47,359 bases of DNA from Thermoleophilia bacterium (GTDB lineage Bacteria; Actinomycetota; Thermoleophilia; Gaiellales; Gaiellaceae), in assembly GCA_014534345.1 (NCBI GenBank), contig JACVRR010000004.1:1-47359 (forward strand). Reading direction: 5' to 3'. A program made the translations under genes and the position numbers. Positions 14,867 through 23,087 of this stretch are shown in pieces. The stretch's first letter is position 1. Every line of letters starts with the position of its first letter. Below the pieces are notes generated by a model, which saw only the letters and a list, made by a program, of their open reading frames with translations, was not told the origin of the DNA and did no database searches.

Positions 14867-15891
14867 GCCGGTCGCGCTCGCTCGTCACGCTGCTCGCTGT
14901 CCTCGCCGCGCTGCTGCCGGCGGCGTGCAGCGGCGACTCGAGCGAGCCCGACGCGGCGCCTGCCGAGCCGGTCGGGACGGTCGCCGACACGGGGACGGCG
15001 CGGCCGCTCGAGCGGAGCGTCGACATCGCGGTCGTCACGCACGGCGAAGCGTCGGACCCGTTCTGGGCGGTCGTGAAGAAGGGCATCGATCATGCCGCCC
15101 GCGACATGGGCGCGACGGTCACGTACAGCGCGCCCGACGTGTACGAGCCGATCCGCATGCGGGAGCTGATCGAGGTCGCCGTCGCGAGCCGGCCGAACGG
15201 GCTCGTGGTCACGATTCCCGACGCGGACGTCCTCGCGCCGGCACTCGCGAAGGCCGTGCGCGCCGGCATCCCGGTCGTCGCGTTCAACACCGGGCTGGGC
15301 GTCTACCGTCGCCTCGGGGCCCGGCTCTACGTCGGTCAGCCCGAGGACGACGCCGCCTTCGCGGCTGGACGGCGGATGGCGTCCCAGGGCGTCCGCAACG
15401 CGCTGTGCGTGAACCACGAGCCGGGCGTCGCGAGCCTCCGCGAGCGTTGCCGGAGCTTCACTGCGGCGCTCGCGAGGTCGGGCGGGACGGCGCGGGTGGT
15501 GACGGTTCAGCTCCAGGACCCCGAAGCGGCCAGGCGTCGCATCGCCGCGGCCGTCTCCACGCGGGGCGTCGACGGCATCCTCACGCTGGGACCCGGCGGG
15601 GCGGCGCCGGCGCTCGAGGCGCTCCGCGCGACCCGTCGCCTCGGGAAGGTCGCGTTCGGGACGTTCGACCTGTCCCCCGAGGTGCTGCGCGCCGTGCACG
15701 CGGGTGAGATGGAGTTCGCGATCGATCAGCAGCCGTTCCTGCAGGGCTACCTCCCGGTCGTTCTGCTGACGCAGTACGAGCTGTACGGCGTGCTGCCTGC
15801 CCGTGGCTCCGTCGTGCCGACGGGGCCCAGCTTCGTCACCGAGCGCGACGTCGCGCGCGTCGTGCGGCTGAGCGAAGCGGGGATTCGCTAG
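14863..15891 (+). CDS. Periplasmic sugar-binding-type lipoprotein (Peripla_BP_4) coupled to the kinase
   Basis: The 342-residue protein has a lipoprotein signal (SLVTLLAVLAALLPAACSGD, lipobox PAAC) followed by a LacI-like type I periplasmic binding fold. Marks of that fold are VDIAVVTHGEASDPFWAVVK at the first strand, GIDHAARDMGATVTYSAPD, GLVVTIPDADVLAPAL, VGQPEDDAAFAAGRRM and FGTFDLSPEVLRAV. These resemble ribose/xylose-binding proteins that can also present ligand to chemoreceptors or kinases. It overlaps the histidine kinase stop by 4 bases, and no sugar ABC permease or ATPase follows. A sensory partner role is therefore more likely than import. Ligand unknown. Confidence 0.87.
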   Translation: MSRSRSLVTLLAVLAALLPAACSGDSSEPDAAPAEPVGTVADTGTARPLERSVDIAVVTHGEASDPFWAVVKKGIDHAARDMGATVTYSAPDVYEPIRMRELIEVAVASRPNGLVVTIPDADVLAPALAKAVRAGIPVVAFNTGLGVYRRLGARLYVGQPEDDAAFAAGRRMASQGVRNALCVNHEPGVASLRERCRSFTAALARSGGTARVVTVQLQDPEAARRRIAAAVSTRGVDGILTLGPGGAAPALEALRATRRLGKVAFGTFDLSPEVLRAVHAGEMEFAIDQQPFLQGYLPVVLLTQYELYGVLPARGSVVPTGPSFVTERDVARVVRLSEAGIR

Positions 15892-15967
15892 CGCACGGCG
15901 GACGCGACGGAAAGAGTGTGGCCAGCCGTACCGCCAGACCCGGCTCTGCCTGCCACCATCCGGTTCG

Positions 15968-16318
15968 ATGACGACCATTCTCCTCGTCGACGACCACTCG
16001 AGCTTTCGGCGGACCGCGCGCGCGCTTCTCGAGAGCGAGGGATTCGACGTCGTCGGCGAAGCGGCCGACGGCGCGTCCGCGCTCGAAGCGGTCGAGGCGC
16101 TCGCCCCGGACGTCGTCCTCTTGGACGTTCACCTCCCCGACATCGACGGCTTCGAGGTCGCCGCGAGGCTGCGGCGAAGCGGCGACGCGGCGGCCGTCGT
16201 CATGATCTCGAGCCACGACGCGCGCGACTACGGCGGGCTGGTGGAGGAGAGCGGCGCGCGGGGCTTCGTCCCGAAGGCAGAGCTCTCGGGTGCGGCGCTG
16301 TCCGCGCTCCTCGGATGA
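15968..16318 (+). CDS. Single-domain response regulator
   Basis: The 116-residue receiver domain has LLVDDHSSFRR (acidic pair Asp8-Asp9), the phospho-acceptor Asp53 in LLDVHLPDIDG, a conserved MISSHDA switch serine and FVPKAEL with the Lys. The NarL-type N-terminus (DDHSSFRRTARALLESEGF) normally precedes a LuxR helix-turn-helix, but the frame stops just after the receiver. It is either a dedicated short regulator or a truncated NarL protein. It lies 76 bases after the solute-binding gene and is the obvious receiver for the 13370 kinase. Confidence 0.88.
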   Translation: MTTILLVDDHSSFRRTARALLESEGFDVVGEAADGASALEAVEALAPDVVLLDVHLPDIDGFEVAARLRRSGDAAAVVMISSHDARDYGGLVEESGARGFVPKAELSGAALSALLG

Positions 16319-16427
16319 GGCCGGCCGCCGGCCCCGTCGCCCACGCGCTTCTCGTCCGCGCGACTCGGTAGGCGAAGCCCGAACTGCTTCGCGGGTGCGT
16401 CCGTTCCGGTCGGCGGTCCCCGCGCTC

Positions 16428-16433
16428 TAGACT
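16428..16433 (+). promoter_or_regulatory. -10 element, leaderless start of 16440 gene
   Basis: TAGACT is followed by exactly 6 bases and then the ATG at 16440. No ribosome-binding sequence is present. Confidence 0.55.
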
Positions 16434-16439
16434 CGCCGC

Positions 16440-17690
16440 ATGGCCGAGCTGCCGACGGGGACCGTGACGTTCGTGTTCACGGACCTGGAGGACTCGACCG
16501 GCCTCGTCTACCGCCTCGGTGACGGCTATCGCCGCGTGATCGGCGAGCACCGCAGCCTGGTGCGCGCGGCCGTCCGCGAGTGGCGAGGGTACGAGATCGA
16601 CTCTCGCGGCGACGAGTTCTTCCTGGCCTTCGAGAGCGCGCAGGACGGCGTCGACGCCGCGCTCGCGATTCAGCGCGCCCACGAGTCGCATCGCTGGAGC
16701 GGCGGGCGCCCCGTCCGGGTGCGGATCGGGATCCACACGGGAGAGCCCGCGATCGAGGACGACGACTACGTCGGCATCGACGTGCACCGTGTCGCGCGGC
16801 TGTGCGCCGTCGCCCACGGCGGCCAGGTGCTGCTCTCGCAGGCGACCGTCGACGCGGTCGACGACGTCGAGGTCAGGGACCTCGGCGCGTATGAGCTCAA
16901 GGGGCTCCCCGAGCGCGAGCGCGTCTACCAGCTCGTCCGGGCCGGAGGCGAGAACGAGTTCCCGCCGCTTCGCGACGTCGGCGGGATCGGCACCGGCGCG
17001 CAGGCCGAGCCGGTCGGGGGAGGCTCCGGCAGGGACGGCCGGAGGCTGCGGGTCGCCCTCGCCGACGACTCGGTGCTGCTGCGCGAGGGGATCGCCCGCC
17101 TGCTCGCCGACGCCGGCTTCGAGGTCGTCGGGCAGTCGGGCACCGCCGAGGACCTCCTGCTCAAGGTGCGGAGCTGGGCGCCCGACGTCGCGGTCGTCGA
17201 CATCCGCATGCCGCCGACGCAGACGGACGAAGGGCTGCGCGCCGCGCAGGAGATCCGCGAGAAGCACCCGGATGTCGGCGTGCTCGTCCTGTCGCAGCAC
17301 GTCGAGCCCGCGTACGCGATGGAGCTCCTGGCCGAGAACGCGGAGGGCGTCGGCTACCTGCTCAAGGACAGGGTGTCGGACGTCGACGAGTTCGCAGCCG
17401 CGGTGCGCCGGGTCGCCGAAGGGGGTTCGGCGCTCGATCCCACGCTCGTCACGCAGCTCGTGGGGCGGCGGCGAAAGCACGACCCGATCGACGAGTTGAC
17501 GCCGCGCGAACGGGAGGTGCTCGCGCTGATGGCGGAGGGCCGGTCGAATCACGCGATCGGCGAGCGGCTCTTCATCACGCCGCGTGCCGTCGAGAAGCAC
17601 GTGACGAGCATCTTCGGGAAGCTCCGCCTCCCGCCGGCGGCTGAGGATCACCGTCGCGTGCTCGCGGTCCTCGCCTTCCTGCGGGCGTAG
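16440..17690 (+). CDS. Class III nucleotide-cyclase domain fused to NarL/LuxR-type response regulator
   Basis: The 416-residue protein has three parts. Residues 1-165 are a class III adenylyl/guanylyl cyclase-homology domain: GTVTFVFTDLEDSTGLVYRL (first metal Asp), SRGDEFFLAF (second metal region), VRIGIHTGEP, and DYVGIDVHRVARLCAVAHGG followed by GQVLLS. Residues about 200-320 are a receiver (VALADDSVLLREGIARLL, phospho-site Asp254 in AVVDIRMPP, LLKDRVSD). Residues about 350-410 are a LuxR helix-turn-helix (LTPREREVLALMAEGRSN, then PRAVEKHVTSIFGKL). The usual transition-state Asn is replaced by His in DVHRVARL, so catalysis is doubtful and the domain may only bind nucleotide. The start is supported by TAGACT 6 bases upstream. 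No kinase gene is adjacent. Confidence 0.9.
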   Translation: MAELPTGTVTFVFTDLEDSTGLVYRLGDGYRRVIGEHRSLVRAAVREWRGYEIDSRGDEFFLAFESAQDGVDAALAIQRAHESHRWSGGRPVRVRIGIHTGEPAIEDDDYVGIDVHRVARLCAVAHGGQVLLSQATVDAVDDVEVRDLGAYELKGLPERERVYQLVRAGGENEFPPLRDVGGIGTGAQAEPVGGGSGRDGRRLRVALADDSVLLREGIARLLADAGFEVVGQSGTAEDLLLKVRSWAPDVAVVDIRMPPTQTDEGLRAAQEIREKHPDVGVLVLSQHVEPAYAMELLAENAEGVGYLLKDRVSDVDEFAAAVRRVAEGGSALDPTLVTQLVGRRRKHDPIDELTPREREVLALMAEGRSNHAIGERLFITPRAVEKHVTSIFGKLRLPPAAEDHRRVLAVLAFLRA

Positions 17691-17825
17691 CCGCGCGGCC
17701 GCCGGGAGGTGCGGTCACCCGCACCGGATGAGGCCTGCTGCCCGCATTCCGCCGCGACCCGAGCGCTGCGATCGTGCCGTTTCAAGGGCCGCAGTGCCGC
17801 GAACGAGACGAAGCGAGGTCACGAG

Positions 17826-20114
17826 ATGAGCGAGAGAGCGAACAACGGAGACGCGAAGCGCCGAGCCGCCCACGAACGGCGTTCCACGGGGGCGCTCGCC
17901 GGCTTGACGAGGGCGTTCGCCAGCCACCCGTGGCGCGTCGTCGCCGGCTGGGTCGGAATCGTCGCGGCCCTGATCGTCCTGGTGGCGGCGGTCGGCGGCG
18001 GCCTGCGCGACGAGTTCCAGATCCCGGGCTCGGACTCGCAGCGGGCGATCGACCTGATCGAGTCCGAGTTCGCCTCGGAGCAGGGCGGCGTGCTCAACGT
18101 CGTCTTCGCCGCGCCCGCGGGCGAGCGGCTCGACACGCCGAAGCGGCGCGCGACGATCGAAGCGGCGATCGCGCGCCTGCGGTCGAAGGAGTTCGCGCCG
18201 ACCCCGGACGAGGCCGGCCTCGTGAACGTCGGCGACCCCTTCGGCGGGGGCACGGTCTCGGACGACGCGCGCATCGCGTACGCGGAGGCGCAGTTCGACC
18301 GCGCGATCTACGAGGACGACCGCGACGCCGTCGTCGCGGTGCAGGAGGCGGTCCGTGCGAGCGTCGCGCCGGCCGGCGTCACCGTCGAGTTCAACGGCGA
18401 AGCCGAGTTCCCGCCCGTCGAGCAGGGCGCCTCGGAGGTGCTCGGGCTGCTGGCGGCGATCCTCGTCCTGCTCGTCGTCTTCCGGACGTTCGTCGCCATG
18501 TTGATCCCGATCGCGCTCGCGATCACGGCCGTCGCCACGGCGTTCCTGCTGCTGTTCATCCTCGCGGGCCTGACCGACATCAACACGATCACGCCGATCC
18601 TCGTCTCGATGATCGGGCTCGGCGTCGGAATCGACTACTCCCTCTTCATCGTCACGCGCTTCCGCCAGCTGCTGCACGAGGGCCTCTCTCCGCGAGACGC
18701 CGCGGCCGAGGCGGGGGCGTCGGCCGGGCGCGCCGTGGTGTTCGCCGGGCTCACGGTCGCGATCTCGGTCACCGGCCTCGCCTTCTTCGGGCTGGACTTC
18801 GTGACCAAGCTGGGCATCGGCAGCGCCCTGGGCGTGCTCACCACCGTGCTGATCGCGAACTCGCTGCTCCTGGCCGTCCTCGCGCTGCTCGGGCACAAGA
18901 TCGACCGGGTGAGGGTCCCGTTCCTCGCGCGAGTGGACGACTCGGAGGCCGCCCGCGAGAACACGCTCGTCGCCCGCTGGGGCCGGTTCGTGACCGCGAA
19001 CGCCCGGATCGTGTTTCCGGTCGTCCTGCTCGTCATCCTCGGCCTGGCCTCCACGTCGGCGCTCGTGCGCCTCGGCGCCGCCGACCAGGGAACGCAGCCG
19101 AGGGAGCAGACGAGCCGGAGGGCGTACGACCTGCTCGCCGAGGGCTTCGGCCCGGGGTTCAACGGCCCCATCCCGATCGTCGTGGACGTGAACGCCGACC
19201 CGCAGGCGCCGCGGCGGGTCTACGAGGGGCTGCAGGACCTCGAGGGAGTCGCCTCGGTGCGCGAGCCGCAGCTCAACGAGGAGAAGACGGTCGGGATCGT
19301 CTTCGTCACGCCGACGTCCGCCCCCCAGGACGACGCGACCGCCGAGCTGGTCGACCGTCTGCGCAGCGAGGTCGTTCCCGCCGCCACGGACGGTGGCGAC
19401 GCGGTCGCCTACGTCTCCGGCCAGACGGCGGCGTTCAAGGACATCGCCGATCGGATCATGGAGCGGCTGCCCCTCTTCCTGCTCTTCATCGTCGGCGTCA
19501 CGTTCGTCGTGCTGGCGATGGCCTTTCGCTCGATCGTCGTCTCGGCGACCGCGGCGATCACCACCGTCCTCTCGGCGTTCGTCGGCTTCGGCGTGCTGAC
19601 GCTGGTGGTGCAGGAAGGCCACCTGCTCGGGCTCACCGGTCTCGACCGGACCGGTCCGATCGAGACGTTCGTGCCGCCGATCGCCTTCGCGATCCTGTTC
19701 GGGCTCTCCATGGACTACATGGTGTTCCTGATGAGCCGGATCCGCGAGGAGCACGTGCACGGCCTCGAGACGCGCGCCGCCGTCGACCACGGAATCGCGG
19801 CGATCGGGCGGGTGGTCGTCGCCGCGGCCGTGATCATGGGGACGGTGTTCGCGGCCTTCGTCCTGAGCGCCGACCGCGTGCCGAAGGAGTTTGGCCTCCT
19901 GCTCGCCGTCGCCATCCTCACCGACGCGCTGATCGTGCGCATGACGCTCGTGCCGGCGCTGCTCACGCTGCTGCGCGAGCGGTCGTGGTACATCCCGGCC
20001 TGGCTCGACCGGTCGCTCCCCAACGTGACGATCGAGCCGCCGCACGACGGCGAGGCGCGTCGGCGCGTGCGCGGCGCCGAGCCGGCCGCGCGCCCCCGGC
20101 CGAGCGAGGCCTGA
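17826..20114 (+). CDS. MMPL/RND-family membrane exporter
   Basis: The 762-residue protein has the two-half MMPL plan: helix 1 (VVAGWVGIVAALIVLVAAVG), an external domain (about 65-205), five to six helices, then a second helix with a second external domain and a final helix bundle. The proton-relay Asp-Tyr pairs are present in both halves, in GVGIDYSLFIVTR and GLSMDYMVFLMSR. These proteins use the proton gradient to move lipids or hydrophobic compounds across the inner membrane. The ATG at 17826 follows GCGAGG by a short spacer and removes an unlikely upstream extension. Length is usual for non-mycobacterial MMPLs. It ends 18 bases before a strong hairpin. Substrate unknown; no regulator gene is directly attached. 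Confidence 0.92.
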   Translation: MSERANNGDAKRRAAHERRSTGALAGLTRAFASHPWRVVAGWVGIVAALIVLVAAVGGGLRDEFQIPGSDSQRAIDLIESEFASEQGGVLNVVFAAPAGERLDTPKRRATIEAAIARLRSKEFAPTPDEAGLVNVGDPFGGGTVSDDARIAYAEAQFDRAIYEDDRDAVVAVQEAVRASVAPAGVTVEFNGEAEFPPVEQGASEVLGLLAAILVLLVVFRTFVAMLIPIALAITAVATAFLLLFILAGLTDINTITPILVSMIGLGVGIDYSLFIVTRFRQLLHEGLSPRDAAAEAGASAGRAVVFAGLTVAISVTGLAFFGLDFVTKLGIGSALGVLTTVLIANSLLLAVLALLGHKIDRVRVPFLARVDDSEAARENTLVARWGRFVTANARIVFPVVLLVILGLASTSALVRLGAADQGTQPREQTSRRAYDLLAEGFGPGFNGPIPIVVDVNADPQAPRRVYEGLQDLEGVASVREPQLNEEKTVGIVFVTPTSAPQDDATAELVDRLRSEVVPAATDGGDAVAYVSGQTAAFKDIADRIMERLPLFLLFIVGVTFVVLAMAFRSIVVSATAAITTVLSAFVGFGVLTLVVQEGHLLGLTGLDRTGPIETFVPPIAFAILFGLSMDYMVFLMSRIREEHVHGLETRAAVDHGIAAIGRVVVAAAVIMGTVFAAFVLSADRVPKEFGLLLAVAILTDALIVRMTLVPALLTLLRERSWYIPAWLDRSLPNVTIEPPHDGEARRRVRGAEPAARPRPSEA

Positions 20115-20131
20115 CTCGCAGGCGCCTCCCA

Positions 20132-20168
20132 CGAGAGCCGGCGCGGACTCCACCCGCGCCGGCTCTCG
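20132..20168. terminator. Bidirectional hairpin terminator candidate
   Basis: A perfect 15-base inverted repeat (20132-20146 pairing with 20154-20168) flanks a 7-base loop, ACTCCAC. It lies between the stop of the MMPL gene (20114) and the stop of the convergent minus-strand gene (20185), where a terminator for both is expected. There is no T-tract, which is common in very GC-rich genomes. Confidence 0.75.
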
Positions 20169-20184
20169 CTCGCGTGCGAGCCGC

Positions 20185-21432
20185 CTACGGGCAGGGCGGG
20201 TGGCCCGCGGGCAGCGGGCGCGCCGTCTGACAGCGGTTCCCCGTCTCGTCCACCGGGACGCGGAAGATCTCGCGGCCGGCCGCGTCGTAGGTCGCGAGCT
20301 CGCTGACCGCGCTTCGGCCGGCGAGCTGCTCAGGGGGTACCTCGGCGAGCAGATAGCCGTCGCGCGGCTCGTACGCTCGGCGCGTCCCGTCGGCGAAGGT
20401 CAGCTCGACGCGGGCGTAGCGCTCGCCGAACCGCCCGACCAGGAGCACCGTCTCGTGCGTGGGGTAGAAGCGGAACCCAGCCCCCGCCACCCGGTCGTAC
20501 CCCTTCGGCAGGCACGGCGCGACCGCGGTCGCACGCCCGGCGACCTCCAGCCAGGCGCAGCGCCCCTCGTAGCGCGTCGGCGCGGCCCAGACGACGGCCT
20601 CGCCGCTTCGCGTGTCGACGAGCACGGCGGCCGAGCGCTCCGCGACGAGGGCGTCGCGCGGCACGCCCGGCTCATGGCCGAGCGGCGTCGACTCGGCGAT
20701 GCGCCGGCCCTCCGAGTCGAGCGCGACGACGGCCGTGATGGTGGCGTCGCGCTCCTCGGCGACCTCGTAGGCGAAGAAGCCGGCCTCGATCGGGGCGGAC
20801 ACCCAGACGATCGGCGGCCGGGCGACGGTGCGGTCGCTGAGTCGCACCTCCACAGTTGCGACGTACTCCAGGTCGACGTGGCCGGTCACGAGCTGCCACG
20901 AATCGGGGGCGGTGTCCGCAGAAGCGACCTCCGGACCTGCCCAGGTCACGTCCAGCGGGACGGTGCCGAGCCGGTCGCAGCCGCCCCCGTGCCGCTCCCA
21001 CAGCGCGCAGTACCCGCCCTCTTGCGTCGGCGCGACCCAGAGCGTCCGCTCGGCGCCGCGGAACCGCGCCCTCGTCACCGCGCGCGTCTCGGTCGCGATC
21101 ACGCCCGTTTCCATTCCCTCGGGCGCTCCGCGGTCGAGCGACTCGAAGTGGAGAACGGTCCGCTCGGTCGCGGGCTCGGCGACGAAGAAGTCGAGGAGCG
21201 TGCGATGCAGGCCGAAGGCGGGCGCGGCGACGGCGAGCAGCGCGGCGGCCAGCGCGAACGCGAGCGCGATCCGGACACGGCCCGGGCGTGGCGACGCGAC
21301 GGGCGCGGGCCGGCGGGCGGGCGGCTCGCCGGAGAGGCTCTCCGCACGGCGGAGGACGTCGTCCCAGCGCCGCGGCTCGTCGGCGAACGCCGGCACGAGA
21401 CGGTCGAGCGACTGCGTAAGTGGCGGGTTCAT
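20185..21432 (-). CDS. Single-pass membrane protein paired with ECF sigma factor (anti-sigma-like)
   Basis: The 415-residue product has a cytoplasmic N-terminus (about 1-55, LDRLVPAFADEPRRWDDVLRRAE), one membrane helix (IALAFALAAALLAVAAPAFG) and a large outside domain with several cysteines and beta-type sequence that I do not recognise. The ATG overlaps the sigma factor stop by 4 bases, the usual arrangement for an ECF sigma and its membrane regulator. The classic zinc-binding HxxxCxxC anti-sigma motif is absent from the N-terminus, so the regulatory assignment rests on position and topology. The outer domain could sense a surface signal. Confidence 0.75.
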   Translation of the reverse strand: MNPPLTQSLDRLVPAFADEPRRWDDVLRRAESLSGEPPARRPAPVASPRPGRVRIALAFALAAALLAVAAPAFGLHRTLLDFFVAEPATERTVLHFESLDRGAPEGMETGVIATETRAVTRARFRGAERTLWVAPTQEGGYCALWERHGGGCDRLGTVPLDVTWAGPEVASADTAPDSWQLVTGHVDLEYVATVEVRLSDRTVARPPIVWVSAPIEAGFFAYEVAEERDATITAVVALDSEGRRIAESTPLGHEPGVPRDALVAERSAAVLVDTRSGEAVVWAAPTRYEGRCAWLEVAGRATAVAPCLPKGYDRVAGAGFRFYPTHETVLLVGRFGERYARVELTFADGTRRAYEPRDGYLLAEVPPEQLAGRSAVSELATYDAAGREIFRVPVDETGNRCQTARPLPAGHPPCP

Positions 21433-21953
21433 TGCTGCGGTACCTCCTGTTCGAGCGCGCGGCGCAGGTTCGTCCGCGCGGCGTTCAGCGTCGCGGCGAC
21501 GGTGCCCTGTCGAATGTCGAGCGCCCCGGCGATCGTGGGGTAGTCGAGGTCGGCGAAGTAGTGGAGAAAGACGACGAGCCGCTGGCGCTCGGGGAGCGCT
21601 GCCAGCGCGGCGCGCAGCGCGCCCGTCTCGCGGGCGCCGTTCGTCGCGGCCACGTCCACCAGCTCGCGCTCGAGCGGCGCCGTCGGCGCGCCGCGGTCGC
21701 GGCGGTAGTTGCGCGCGCGATTGACGACGACCCGCCACACCCACGCCTCGAGCGGCCCGCGGCCGGAGTACGTATCCCGCCTGGCGACGGCGTGCGCGAA
21801 CCCCTCCTGGACGGCGTCGCGCGCGGCGTCGCGGTCGCCGAGCAGCGCCGCCGCGACGCGCAGGAACCGCTCGAGGTCGCGCCGGTAGACCTGCTCGATC
21901 GCGGCGAGCGTCGCGTCGCCGCGCGCCTGACCGCTCATCACCTCATCTGACAT
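21429..21953 (-). CDS. ECF-type RNA polymerase sigma factor
   Basis: The 174-residue sigma factor has a region 2 (VYRRDLERFLRVAAALLGDR, then AARDAVQEGFAHAV with the -10 recognition helix and WVWRVVVNRARN) joined by a short linker to a region 4 (ALAALPERQRLVVFLHYFAD, then YPTIAGALDIRQGTVAATLN with the -35 recognition helix). Region 3 and region 1.1 are absent, as expected for ECF factors. It directs polymerase to a small regulon, probably including its own operon. A second ATG at 21938 would shorten it by five residues. It is followed by a membrane protein with a 4-base overlap and is divergent from the SDR gene. Confidence 0.92.
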   Translation of the reverse strand: MSDEVMSGQARGDATLAAIEQVYRRDLERFLRVAAALLGDRDAARDAVQEGFAHAVARRDTYSGRGPLEAWVWRVVVNRARNYRRDRGAPTAPLERELVDVAATNGARETGALRAALAALPERQRLVVFLHYFADLDYPTIAGALDIRQGTVAATLNAARTNLRRALEQEVPQQ

Positions 21954-22078
21954 GGACGGACGCTCCGCCCTCTAGCCGCCCCGCGACCGCCCGATGCGTC
22001 CCGCGCGCGGCGCGCGGGTAGACGGGGGAGTGTGGCGAGCGAGCGAGGCTGGCGCGCCGTGAACGGCGCCTGGGCGCG

Positions 22079-23074
22079 ATGAGGCAGCGCGAGGTCGTCG
22101 TCGTGACGGGGGCGTCCGCGGGCGTCGGGCGGGCGACGGCGGTCGAGTTCGCGCGCCAGGGGGCGGCCGGGATCGCGCTGCTCGCGCGCGGCGAGGACGG
22201 GCTCGAGGGCGCGCGCCGCGAGGTCGAGCGGCTCGGGGCCGAGGCGCTCGCGCTGCCGCTCGACGTCGTCGACCACGAGGCCGTCGAGCGGGCGGCGGCG
22301 ACCGCCGAGGAGCGGCTCGGCCCGATCGACGTGTGGGTGAACAACGCGATGGCCACGATCTTCGCCCGCTTCCTGGACGTGACGCCGGAAGAGTTCCGCC
22401 GCGCGACCGAGGTGACCTACCTGGGGTACGTCTGGGGGACGAGGGCGGCGCTGCGGCGGATGGCGCCGCGTAACCGCGGGACGATCGTGCAGGTCGGATC
22501 GGCGCTCGCCTACCGCGGGATTCCGCTCCAGTCGCCGTACTGCGGCGCGAAGCACGCGATCCAGGGCTTCACCGAGGCGCTGCGCTGCGAGCTGCTGCAC
22601 GACCGCGTGGACGTGCACCTCACCATGGTGCAGCTGCCGGCGCTGAACACTCCACAGTTCGAGTGGGGGCGGACGCGGATGCCGAGCCAGCCGCAGCCCG
22701 TCCCGCCGATCTACCAGCCCGAGGTCGCCGCGCGCGGCGTCGTCTGGGCGGCGCGGCAGCGCCGCCGCGAGGTGAACGTCGGGCTCCCGACCCGGGTCAC
22801 GATCACGGGCGACAAGCTCGCCCCCGGGCTCGGCGACCTCTACCTGGGGCGGAGCGGGATCTCCTCGCAGCAGACGAGCCAGCCCGTCGACCCCGACCGG
22901 CCCGACAACCTGTTCGAGCCGGTTCCCGGCGACCACGGCGCGCGCGGGCGCTTCGGCGAGCGGGCGCGCGCCGCCGACCGGTACTTCTGGCTGACCACGC
23001 ACCGCGACGCGATTGTGGCCGCGGCCGGCGGCGCGTTGTCCGCTCTCGGCCTGCGCGGACTGCGGCGGCGCTGA
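22079..23074 (+). CDS. Short-chain dehydrogenase/reductase
   Basis: This 331-residue SDR shows the classical motifs: TGASAGVGRATA for dinucleotide binding, DVVDHEAVERA, VNNAMATIFARF, GSALAYRGIPLQSPYCGAKH with the Ser and the YxxxK catalytic pair, and QLPALNTPQFEW. A C-terminal extension of about 70 residues (ISSQQTSQPVDPDRPDNLFE) goes beyond the basic 250-residue SDR and ends in a hydrophobic stretch (RDAIVAAAGGALSALGL), which may anchor it to the membrane. This long form is frequent in actinobacteria. Substrate unknown. It converges with the YihY gene, with 13 bases between the stops. Confidence 0.9.
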   Translation: MRQREVVVVTGASAGVGRATAVEFARQGAAGIALLARGEDGLEGARREVERLGAEALALPLDVVDHEAVERAAATAEERLGPIDVWVNNAMATIFARFLDVTPEEFRRATEVTYLGYVWGTRAALRRMAPRNRGTIVQVGSALAYRGIPLQSPYCGAKHAIQGFTEALRCELLHDRVDVHLTMVQLPALNTPQFEWGRTRMPSQPQPVPPIYQPEVAARGVVWAARQRRREVNVGLPTRVTITGDKLAPGLGDLYLGRSGISSQQTSQPVDPDRPDNLFEPVPGDHGARGRFGERARAADRYFWLTTHRDAIVAAAGGALSALGLRGLRRR

Positions 23075-23087
23075 CTGAGCGCCGGCC

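Noticed and set aside
17715-20153. Minus-strand open frame of about 800 codons opposite the MMPL gene
   Set aside because: Low-complexity Arg/Asp/His/Glu/Gly content with no domain; the plus strand encodes both MMPL halves with the proton-relay motifs.
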